Position numbers and translations under genes: made by a program
Shown here: in pieces, positions 1 through 5,908 of the stretch
Position numbering within the stretch: position 1 is the stretch's first letter
Layout: each line of letters begins with the position of its first letter
Notes under the pieces: model-generated
The model's input: only the letters and a program-made list of their open reading frames with translations
Told to the model about the DNA's origin: nothing
The model's database searches: none
From: an uncultured Solirubrobacterales bacterium
Lineage (GTDB): Bacteria; Actinomycetota; Thermoleophilia; Solirubrobacterales; 70-9
Direction: 5' to 3'
Assembly (NCBI GenBank): GCA_937910825.1
Contig: CALEMO010000110.1
Span: 1-8,259 of the forward strand
DNA length: 8,259 nt

Positions 1-499
1 ACTTCGCGGTGGTGCGCACGGCGGAAACGTCGGAACCGGCGTCAGGCTCGGAAGCGCAGAAGGCGGCGACCTTGATGTCGTCCTCGGTGCCGTAGCACTG
101 CGGGATCCATTCACCCATCTGCTCTGGTGTGCCCTGGCCGAAGATCGAAGCCACGGCGAGGCCGGTGCCCATGATCGCCATGCCGATGCCGGCATCTCCC
201 CAGAAAACTTCTTCGTTGACGATCGGCAGGGTCAACCCGCTCTCGTCGGCGAAGAACTGAGCGGTTCCTTCAAATCCGTAGAGACCGATCTTTGCCGCCT
301 CTTGGACTATCGGCCACGGAAATTCTTCTTTTTCATCCCATTCGTGGGCGGCCGGACGGATCACGTTTTCGGAGAAACCGTGGGCCCACTCCTGGATATC
401 TTTTTGGTCCTGGCTCAGTTCGAGGCTGAATTTCGGCTTTTCATCGCCAGATTCGACCTGTTCATCGAGCACTTCTTCGGCAGTCGGGGTAGCAGTCAT
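1..499 (-). CDS. Acyl-CoA dehydrogenase, N-terminal part (cut by window edge)
   Basis: The minus frame opens with ATG at 499-497 and runs 166 codons without a stop to the left edge, so only the N-terminal part is present. After a roughly 25-residue acidic leader comes the helical N-terminal acyl-CoA dehydrogenase domain (from about LSQDQKDIQEWA, residues 28-39, with DEKEEFPWPIV at 55-65). The window ends just after the beta-domain signature ASEPDAGSD (149-157), which in this family contacts FAD and substrate. Family members are cytoplasmic flavoenzymes that oxidise acyl-CoA to 2-enoyl-CoA and pass electrons to ETF. The catalytic Glu and C-terminal domain lie outside the window, so chain-length specificity cannot be judged. 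It starts 53 bp after dnaE on the same strand. An AGGA lies only 2 nt before the ATG, unusually close. The family call is firm; the substrate is unknown. Confidence 0.88.
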   Translation of the reverse strand, partial: MTATPTAEEVLDEQVESGDEKPKFSLELSQDQKDIQEWAHGFSENVIRPAAHEWDEKEEFPWPIVQEAAKIGLYGFEGTAQFFADESGLTLPIVNEEVFWGDAGIGMAIMGTGLAVASIFGQGTPEQMGEWIPQCYGTEDDIKVAAFCASEPDAGSDVSAVRTTAK

Positions 500-552
500 A
501 GTCCTATGTTACATGGATCGATGTCATGGTTGTGTGACTGACGAACCCTTTG
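500..552 (-). promoter_or_regulatory. dnaE / acyl-CoA dehydrogenase gap, possible promoter
   Basis: This 53-bp gap separates the dnaE stop from the dehydrogenase start. Read on the minus strand, it has no GC-rich hairpin followed by a T-run, so I see no intrinsic terminator for dnaE. A TAACAT that resembles a -10 hexamer sits about 6 nt before the ATG. No good -35 box lies 16-18 nt upstream of it. If the hexamer is used, transcription would start at or almost at the ATG, which would fit the poor Shine-Dalgarno spacing. This is weak evidence; read-through from dnaE is equally possible. Confidence 0.2.
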
Positions 553-3500
553 TCAGGCGGCCTGTGCCGCCGGACCCTGGCTCAGGATCTGATCAAGCTC
601 GCTGCGCAGCCCGGGAGACTGCCGGACCTTGAATTCACTACTGAGCTTGAGGCGCCGCTCGTGCCCGCCGCCAGTGAGTAGAACCTGCACTTCGTTCTCG
701 CCCTTGTGGTGCCGGAAGATCGCCTTCATCTCCTCCAGCAGTTCGAGCGACATCTGCTGTGGATCAACCGGGACGACGAATGGCTCGTTGCGGCGTGCCA
801 CCTTCTCGATCGCCTTTTCGATCTCGTCGGGGTCGGGGTCAAAAACCTGCGCATCCTGAACGACGAGCTTGGTGCCTTTCTCCGTCTGGTCGACCCGACC
901 CTTGACCAGGACCACTTCATCCAGGCGGACCGCTTGTGCTTTCTCGTTCTGGTCGGCCTTGAAGACGATCAACTCGACTTCACCCTCGATGTCGCTGAGC
1001 GTCGCGAAAGCCATTTGATTGCCGCTCTTCGTGCGCAGCTTCTTGTACTCAGTGACTATGCCACCCACGGTGACCCACGAGCCATCATCGCGGGTGCCGA
1101 GTTCCGAGATCGTGCAGTCCGAGCGGGCGACTATCGCCTCGCGCAGACCGTCGAGGGGATGGGCAGAAAGGAAGGTGCCCAGAGTGTCCTTCTCCAGCGA
1201 GAGGATCTCCTTTTGATAGAACTCGACCTCGCTGATCGGAGGGTGCTGAACACCGATTCCAGCCGACGAACTGCCACCCCCCATGTCAAAGATCGACCCC
1301 TGCCCGAGATGAGCATCGCTCTGAGCCTTGCCGCCCGCCGCCTGCGCCTCCGGCAGCGCCTCGAGCATGCCCCGGCGTGAGCCCGGCAGTGAATCGAATG
1401 CCCCGCATTTGACCAGGCATTCGATCGCACGCTTGTTCACTGAGTGCGAATCGGCGCGCTCGCAGAAGTCCCACAGCGATTCGAACGGCTTTTCGTTCCG
1501 GGCATTGCTGATCGCTTCGACTGCCGAGTAGCCGACGTTCTTGACAGCATCGAGTCCGAACAGGATCCTCTGACCGTCGACCACGAAGCTGTGGTCCGAA
1601 AGGTTGATGTCGGGCGGCACTACTTCGATGCCCATTTCTGCGCAGCGGCTGATGTAGCTGGGCACCTTGTCTTTCGTATTCATCACTGAAGAGATGACCG
1701 CTGCCATGAACTCGGCGGGGAAATTGGCCTTGAGGTACGCGGTGCGAAAGGCGATCAGGGCATAACAAGCGGCGTGGGACTTGTTGAACGAGTAGTCGGC
1801 GGCGGCCTCGTTGGTCGCCCAGAGGTCAGCCGCTACCCGGGCTGAAGTACCCGACGCGGTCATGCCTTCGATGAACTCGGGCTTCATCTGCCCCATCAGA
1901 CCGCGGTCCTTCTTGCCGATCGCCTTGCGCAGGTCGTCCGCGCGGGACGGGGTGAAGCCGGCCATTTCCTTGGCGACCGCCATCAACTGTTCCTGGTAGA
2001 GGAAACATCCGTAGGTGGCTTCGGTGATCTCTTTCAGGCGGGGGTCGGCGTATTCGACCGTCTCGGGATCCGCCTTTCCCCTCGCATAGCGAGGGATTTC
2101 GCTCATCGCACCCGGGCGGTATAGCGAAACCAGCGCGATGATGTCGTCGAACTCGGTCGGCACCACTCGCTTCATCGCTTCTCTCATGCCTTCAGACTCA
2201 AGCTGGAAGACGCCGGTGGAATCGCCTGCCGCAAGCATCTCGTAGGTCTTCGGATCGTCCAGCGGAATTTCGCTGATATCGATCTCCAGGCCGTCTGAAC
2301 GCTTGATGATGTCGATCGCGTCATCGATCACGTCGAGGTTTCGCAGGCCGAGGAAATCCATTTTCAGCAGACCCATCTCTTCGACCGGCTTCATCGAATA
2401 CTGGGTCACCGTCTTGTAGGACTTCACGGGGCGGCCGTTTTCATCCTTCACCGGATCGGCCGATTTGTCTTCAACCAGCTGGAGCGGCACGATCTGCTTG
2501 AGGGGCTTTCCGGAAATGACCACGGCTGCCGCGTGGATAGAGGTATTCCTGATCTTGCCTTCGAGCCCCAGCGCCGTTTCGATCACTTTCTTCGCGTCAG
2601 CGTCGGAGTCGAAAGTCTTCTTCAGTTCTTCGCCGTCCCTCAGGCAATCAGCGAACGACGGTGAGCGGCCCATGATCGGCTCGGGGATCTGCTTGGCCAG
2701 CGAATCGCCCATCTTGTAGTCGTAGCCGTGGACGCGGGCCGCATCCCGAATTGCCGCCCGCGGTTGCATCTTGCCGAAGGTGATGATCTGGGCGACCGAG
2801 TCGGCACCGTACTTTTCGGTCACGTACTGGATCATCCGGTCCCTGCCTCGAACCGAGAAGTCGATGTCGATATCAGGCATCGACTTGCGCCCGGGGTTGA
2901 GAAAACGTTCGAAAAGCAGGTCATGTTCGACCGGGTCGAGATCGGTGATCCCAAGTGAATAGGAAACGATCGATCCGGCTGCCGAACCCCTTCCCGGCCC
3001 GACCGCGATCCCGTTCTCTTTCGCGTACTTCACGAAGTCCCAGACGATCAGGAAGTAGTCGGGAAAGCCCATGTCCTCGATCACGCCGAGCTCGAAGTCG
3101 AAGCGCTCCATCGCTTCGGCCGGCAGAGGATCCCCGTAGCGTTCACGAAGCCCGTCAAGGGCCAGGCGCCGCAGCATCCGGTTTGAGTCCTCCCCGTCCT
3201 CGGTCGGGTAGTCGGGCAGAAGGATCTCCCCGAGTGGAATCTCGACGTTGCAGCGATCGGCGATCTCAAGAGTCATCGGCACCGCTTCCGGCCACTCGGT
3301 AAAAGCGGCGGTCATTTCCGCCGCATCCTTGAGGTAGAACTCATTTGTGTCGAAAGTCATCTTCGGCGCATCCAGCGTCGATTTCGTCTGGACGCAGAGC
3401 AGCGCCGTGTGGTTGACGTAGTCCTCACGCCGCAGGTAGTGCACGTCGGCAGTGGCGACGAGCGGTCGGCCCACCTCGCGGGCGATCTGCACGATCTGTT

Positions 3501-4083
3501 CGTTCGCCTTGTCCTGGTCGTCGATCCCGTTCTTCTGCACCTCGAGATAAACCTGCTCGGGCCCGAAAACCTGGATCAGCCGGTCGAGGTGCTCCCGTGC
3601 GTCATCCGGCCTGTCTTCGACCAGCCGCTTGACGAAGCGGGCCTGCAGGCAGCCGGTGAGCACGATCACCCCGTCAGAATGACGGTCAAGCAGCTCCATG
3701 TCGATGTTCGCCTTACCGCGATGCATGCCTTCGAGAAACCCCTCCGAGCTGAGCTCGACGAGGTTGCGGAAACCGACGTCATTTTCGGCCAGCAGAGTCA
3801 GGTGGTTGCGCTCGTACCTGGGCATCTCCTTGACCGAATGGCGATCGTCCACGAAGTAGGCCTCGATGCCGAGTATCGGCTTGACGTCGTTGGCCCGGCA
3901 GGCCTTGTACATGTCCAGCGCCCCGTTCATGACACCGTGGTCGGTCAGGCTCAGGGCCGGCATCCCCAGCTCTGCCGCGCGGGCCGCCATCTCCTTGATG
4001 TTGCAGGCCCCGTCGAGCACAGAATGCTCGCTGTGCACATGTAGATGTGCGACTTGGGGCTCTGCTTGCGACGGGCTGCTCAC
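553..4083 (-). CDS. dnaE: DNA polymerase III alpha subunit (replicative polymerase, PHP-containing)
   Basis: This is the catalytic alpha subunit of the replicative polymerase, 1,176 aa from the preferred GTG. The N-terminal PHP domain starts at HLHVH (residues 13-17). All nine metal ligands can be seen: H15, H17, D24, H49, E74, H94, C146, D214, H216. This pattern goes with an active 3'-5' proofreading exonuclease, as in mycobacterial DnaE1. The polymerase core has GPGRGSAAGS (363-372), acidic PDIDIDF (404-410) and the third acid in KMDFLGL (D577). The fingers/helix-hairpin-helix part follows, with FNKSHAACYAL. A likely sliding-clamp motif, QGSIF, lies at 928-932, and an OB fold at about 1000-1075. 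The length is normal for DnaE1. The start is uncertain. GTG at 4083 gives a short leader like its relatives and has GGGAGG 2 nt upstream. An in-frame TTG at 4101 would add six residues but has no ribosome site. It is divergent from sixA. Confidence 0.97.
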   Translation of the reverse strand: MSSPSQAEPQVAHLHVHSEHSVLDGACNIKEMAARAAELGMPALSLTDHGVMNGALDMYKACRANDVKPILGIEAYFVDDRHSVKEMPRYERNHLTLLAENDVGFRNLVELSSEGFLEGMHRGKANIDMELLDRHSDGVIVLTGCLQARFVKRLVEDRPDDAREHLDRLIQVFGPEQVYLEVQKNGIDDQDKANEQIVQIAREVGRPLVATADVHYLRREDYVNHTALLCVQTKSTLDAPKMTFDTNEFYLKDAAEMTAAFTEWPEAVPMTLEIADRCNVEIPLGEILLPDYPTEDGEDSNRMLRRLALDGLRERYGDPLPAEAMERFDFELGVIEDMGFPDYFLIVWDFVKYAKENGIAVGPGRGSAAGSIVSYSLGITDLDPVEHDLLFERFLNPGRKSMPDIDIDFSVRGRDRMIQYVTEKYGADSVAQIITFGKMQPRAAIRDAARVHGYDYKMGDSLAKQIPEPIMGRSPSFADCLRDGEELKKTFDSDADAKKVIETALGLEGKIRNTSIHAAAVVISGKPLKQIVPLQLVEDKSADPVKDENGRPVKSYKTVTQYSMKPVEEMGLLKMDFLGLRNLDVIDDAIDIIKRSDGLEIDISEIPLDDPKTYEMLAAGDSTGVFQLESEGMREAMKRVVPTEFDDIIALVSLYRPGAMSEIPRYARGKADPETVEYADPRLKEITEATYGCFLYQEQLMAVAKEMAGFTPSRADDLRKAIGKKDRGLMGQMKPEFIEGMTASGTSARVAADLWATNEAAADYSFNKSHAACYALIAFRTAYLKANFPAEFMAAVISSVMNTKDKVPSYISRCAEMGIEVVPPDINLSDHSFVVDGQRILFGLDAVKNVGYSAVEAISNARNEKPFESLWDFCERADSHSVNKRAIECLVKCGAFDSLPGSRRGMLEALPEAQAAGGKAQSDAHLGQGSIFDMGGGSSSAGIGVQHPPISEVEFYQKEILSLEKDTLGTFLSAHPLDGLREAIVARSDCTISELGTRDDGSWVTVGGIVTEYKKLRTKSGNQMAFATLSDIEGEVELIVFKADQNEKAQAVRLDEVVLVKGRVDQTEKGTKLVVQDAQVFDPDPDEIEKAIEKVARRNEPFVVPVDPQQMSLELLEEMKAIFRHHKGENEVQVLLTGGGHERRLKLSSEFKVRQSPGLRSELDQILSQGPAAQAA

Positions 4084-4091
4084 GGCCTCCC
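4084..4091 (-). promoter_or_regulatory. Purine-rich ribosome-binding candidate for dnaE GTG start
   Basis: On the minus strand GGGAGG occupies 4091-4086, followed by CC and then GTG at 4083-4081. The spacing is shorter than the usual 5-9 nt. It is still the only Shine-Dalgarno-like element near the two candidate starts, and it would lie inside the coding region if the TTG at 4101 were used. It favours the GTG without proving it. Confidence 0.4.
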
Positions 4092-4165
4092 ATGATGGCA
4101 ACTCGACCAGACATCAAGGGGGCAACCCGGACCGCTTTCACGCAGTTTGCGGGGTAGTGATTAGC
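4092..4165. promoter_or_regulatory. Divergent dnaE / sixA intergenic region
   Basis: dnaE and sixA are transcribed away from each other across this short gap, so promoters for both should lie here or inside the opposing gene. I could not find a convincing -35/-10 pair with 16-18 bp spacing on either strand. The most AT-rich spot, TAGTGATTAG just before the sixA ATG, would be too close for a normal -10 unless the message is nearly leaderless. The location follows from gene order; no specific box is claimed. Confidence 0.35.
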
Positions 4166-4612
4166 ATGCCAGCCATGATCTGTCTGTTGCGCCACGGAGA
4201 CGCCGAAGTTGAAACCGAATCGGGTGATGCCGCGCGAAAGCTGACTGCGAAAGGCCAGCTTCAGGCGGCATCGGCCGGTCGAGCTATGGCAGCCCTGGGA
4301 ATTGCCGTCGAGCACTGCCTGACCAGCCCACGGGTCAGGGCCGCGGACTCCGCCGCTCTCGCCTGCAACGCACTGGGCATCCGACCCGAGGTTGTGGAAG
4401 CGATCGGTGACGGCAACTACGAGGCAGATGACCTCGCCGCCGGGCGGGGAACAGTGCTGATCGTCGGCCACGAGCCCGTTCTTTCGATCGAGGTAGCCCG
4501 CCTCACCGGGGCCAGAATAAAGCTGAAAAAGGGCGGATTGGCAATCCTCGAGGCAGGCACTCTGAAAGCGCTGCTCAGGCCCGCTGAGCTGGCGGCGATC
4601 GCCGGGGCTTAG
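4166..4612 (+). CDS. sixA: SixA-like phosphohistidine phosphatase (histidine phosphatase superfamily)
   Basis: This 148-aa cytoplasmic protein is from the histidine phosphatase (phosphoglycerate-mutase-like) superfamily. The opening LLRHGDAE carries the catalytic RHG triplet (R9, H10, G11). A second phosphate-pocket arginine is in SPRVRAAD (R58), another arginine is R24, and the second histidine is in VGHEP (H102). Length and motif spacing match SixA of E. coli (about 160 aa), which removes phosphate from phosphohistidine proteins. The real substrate here is unknown, since actinobacterial SixA-like proteins are not all characterised. I chose ATG 4166 because it gives a compact N-terminus directly before the first strand. 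GTG 4157 and ATG 4175 are in-frame alternatives, and none has a strong ribosome site. The open frame continues upstream into dnaE antisense, which is not coding. The stop overlaps the convergent hydrolase stop. Confidence 0.82.
   Translation: MPAMICLLRHGDAEVETESGDAARKLTAKGQLQAASAGRAMAALGIAVEHCLTSPRVRAADSAALACNALGIRPEVVEAIGDGNYEADDLAAGRGTVLIVGHEPVLSIEVARLTGARIKLKKGGLAILEAGTLKALLRPAELAAIAGA
4573..4589. other. Perfect 6-bp hairpin at 3' end of sixA
   Basis: GCTCAG and CTGAGC flank a 5-nt loop, a perfect inverted repeat inside the last codons of sixA. It is followed by a 10-bp palindrome, GGCGATCGCC (4594-4603). A short 4-bp GGGC/GCCC hairpin lies at 4624-4636. None is followed by a T-run, so a classical intrinsic terminator is not seen on either strand. 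They could serve as RNA 3'-end structures for the convergent pair, but in GC-rich coding DNA they may be chance. Confidence 0.25.
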
Positions 4613-5661
4613 CCGCAGACCCAGGGCGCTGTGCCCGAGTCCGCGTAGATCAGGGCTGCGATCCTGTCCTGCTCGGCCTTTGACGCTTCATGGGGCAGGC
4701 CGCTGCCGCCGTATGCCTCCCAGGTCGACGGAATGATCTGATAGGCACCGCCGGCCCCACTTGAAGGATTGAGCGCCGAATAGTTGCCTCCCGACTCGCA
4801 CATCACGATGTAAGTCGGAATCGAGTAGGGACCGCCGAGCATTTGCTCTACTTCGGCTGCGGCAGCCGCCGGTGGTGCCGCCTCGGCCTTCTCGATCTTC
4901 TTCTGCCAGGAGTTGATGTCAGATTTCAGCGACTCGATCTTTGTCTGCCTGGACTGACTGACCGCCGCCAGTTCTCGGGCGCTCGACTCCGCTGCGGAAC
5001 GAGCGGCAGCGAATCCGTCCCTGGCTGCCGCGAGCTCCGCGTTGTGCGCATCCACCTGCTGCCTGGCCGTACTCAGCCGACTGGTCTCGCCGCTCAGTTC
5101 GGCCCGCAGTTCGTCCACCCGGCTCGCAAGCTGCTGATCCGATTGCTGAATCGCCAGCAGGTATTCAGCGGTCGAGGCCAGCTCGCCGAAATCACTCGCC
5201 GCAAGGAATAGTTCGCTCAGGTCCGGAGTGCCAGAGGTGTAGATGGCCACCAGCCGGTCAGCCAGCAGCTGCCTCGCCCGTACCAGGCGCTGCCGGGACC
5301 GCAGAAGAGCCCTTTTAGATGTCTCTGACCTTTGCCCCAGTTCCCTTGAACGCTGCGCACCGTCGGCGAGAAGTGTCTCCAGACCGTTCTCCCTGGACGC
5401 GGATGCTTCGGCCTCGGCTTCAGCACTATCCAGACCAGAGCGGCTCTGTACGAGCGAATCGGCCAACCGGTCGATGCTCTGCCGGGCGTCGTCCGAGTTC
5501 TGCTCGAGGTTCGTCACCGAAGGCGCAGCAAGGGCCGTGCCGCCTAGCAGGCAGCAACATGCCACCGCGAAAGCGGCCGTCTGACTGAGTAAACACGACC
5601 TCAACTGAGCGGCCGGGCGGAGGTGATGGAGGCTTGAAAAGGAGGCAAAACGGTTATTCAC
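4609..5661 (-). CDS. Secreted coiled-coil protein with C-terminal transglycosylase/Rpf-like domain (peptidoglycan hydrolase)
   Basis: A predicted exported 350-aa cell-wall protein. A basic N-terminus and hydrophobic stretch (about residues 29-44, with a CCC run) end in ALA-AP, a good signal peptidase I site near residue 45. Residues of about 50-260 are Ala/Glu/Arg/Ser-rich heptad-like sequence, predicted coiled coil, resembling the N-terminal segments of CwlO/PcsB-type hydrolases. The C-terminal 75 residues form a lysozyme-like transglycosylase domain. In it are CESGGNY with likely catalytic E289, NPSSGAGGAYQI, STWEAYGG and a terminal WVCG. C288 and C349 could form the disulfide typical of Rpf domains. 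Such enzymes cleave glycan strands, and some promote resuscitation or division; which applies here is unknown. The GTG at 5661 has no Shine-Dalgarno. TTG 5604 would give a compact signal peptide of normal length and may be the true start. It lies 79 nt after the 55-aa gene and is convergent with sixA. Confidence 0.87.
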   Translation of the reverse strand: MNNRFASFSSLHHLRPAAQLRSCLLSQTAAFAVACCCLLGGTALAAPSVTNLEQNSDDARQSIDRLADSLVQSRSGLDSAEAEAEASASRENGLETLLADGAQRSRELGQRSETSKRALLRSRQRLVRARQLLADRLVAIYTSGTPDLSELFLAASDFGELASTAEYLLAIQQSDQQLASRVDELRAELSGETSRLSTARQQVDAHNAELAAARDGFAAARSAAESSARELAAVSQSRQTKIESLKSDINSWQKKIEKAEAAPPAAAAAEVEQMLGGPYSIPTYIVMCESGGNYSALNPSSGAGGAYQIIPSTWEAYGGSGLPHEASKAEQDRIAALIYADSGTAPWVCG

Positions 5662-5664
5662 CGT
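5650..5664 (-). other. Small hairpin covering the GTG start of the hydrolase gene
   Basis: On the minus strand ACGGT, a GAATA loop and ACCGT form a perfect 5-bp stem, followed by TTT. The annotated GTG (5661-5659) lies in the stem and loop. If the GTG is used, folding could limit initiation. If TTG 5604 is the start, this could instead be a weak terminator-like or leader structure for the upstream arginine unit. The stem is short, so the case is tentative. Confidence 0.25.
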
Positions 5665-5702
5665 AAAGCAGGCATGCCCGGGCGACCCCTCGCGTGCTCA
5701 GG

Positions 5703-5735
5703 CCCGCAAGATCCCTTGCGCGGGAAAGAATCCCG
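5703..5735 (-). other. Two back-to-back hairpins between the 55-aa gene and the hydrolase gene
   Basis: One perfect stem, CGCAAG/CTTGCG with a 4-nt loop, sits at 5705-5720, and further GG/CC pairs are possible outside it across a small bulge. Immediately next to it is a second perfect stem, CGGGA/TCCCG with a 5-nt loop, at 5721-5735. The outer pairing of the first would use bases of the second, so the two compete. Neither is followed by a T-run, so this is not a textbook intrinsic terminator. It could slow or end transcription of the arginine unit, or form a leader for the hydrolase. I compared it by memory with the c-di-AMP (ydaO) riboswitch that precedes some actinobacterial hydrolase genes and saw no match. 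Confidence 0.3.
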
Positions 5736-5740
5736 AAAAC

Positions 5741-5908
5741 TCAGCCTTCCGGTACATCCCGGGTGGCGATATAGCCGGCAACTCCTACCGCAGTGATTCC
5801 AAGCACCGCCGCGAGGATTCCGACGAGTGCCGTGCGCAGAACGAACTTCCGCTTCAGGAACATCCAGCCGAACTTGACGACGGCGCGACCGATCAGGTTG
5901 TAGATCAT
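5741..5908 (-). CDS. Small single-pass membrane protein, 55 aa, function unknown
   Basis: A 55-codon frame starts with ATG at 5908-5906 and ends with TGA at 5743-5741. The protein begins MIYNLIGRAVVKFGWMFLKR, followed by a short basic segment (K19, R20, K21, R25). One hydrophobic helix follows at about 27-47 (ALVGILAAVLGITAVGVAGY), with a short acidic end, TRDVPEG. The positive charges before the helix predict the N-terminus in the cytoplasm. It has a good ribosome site, AGAGGA at 5920-5915, 6 nt before the ATG. It overlaps the argG stop as ATGA, which argues strongly for real, coupled translation. I do not recognise a named family. It vaguely resembles small hypothetical proteins seen in high-GC actinobacteria, but I cannot verify that. 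It is short enough to be missed by length-limited gene callers. Confidence 0.78.
   Translation of the reverse strand: MIYNLIGRAVVKFGWMFLKRKFVLRTALVGILAAVLGITAVGVAGYIATRDVPEG

Noticed and set aside
706..1380. Plus-strand open frame of 224 codons inside dnaE
   Set aside because: It lies wholly antisense to strongly conserved dnaE codons, and its protein has no recognisable motif. Long antisense frames are expected in GC-rich genes with biased third positions.
3409..4044. Plus-strand open frame of 211 codons opposite the PHP domain of dnaE
   Set aside because: It is antisense to the conserved PHP region, its protein shows no domain, and it is best explained as a codon-bias shadow.
3866..4165. 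Upstream extension of the sixA frame by 100 codons
   Set aside because: This part overlaps the dnaE 5' end in antisense and encodes nothing resembling the histidine phosphatase family. The family fold begins at about 4166-4175.
3779..4471. Minus-strand open frame of 230 codons across the dnaE start and sixA
   Set aside because: It is out of frame with dnaE and antisense to sixA, whose RHG and GHEP motifs are clear. No family is recognisable in it.
4594..4603. GGCGATCGCC palindrome resembling a HIP1 element
   Set aside because: I noticed only this one copy of GCGATCGC in the window. HIP1 is a frequent repeat in cyanobacteria, and the genes here are actinobacterial in style.
5620..5650. Plus-strand AGGAGG-like sequences (GGAGGTGATGG, AAGGAGGC)
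   Set aside because: The short frames that follow on the plus strand stop quickly or lack a start at suitable spacing, and they lie opposite the hydrolase N-terminus.
5662..5740. c-di-AMP (ydaO-type) riboswitch before the hydrolase gene
   Set aside because: The gap is shorter than the usual aptamer and lacks the conserved segments I know for that class.
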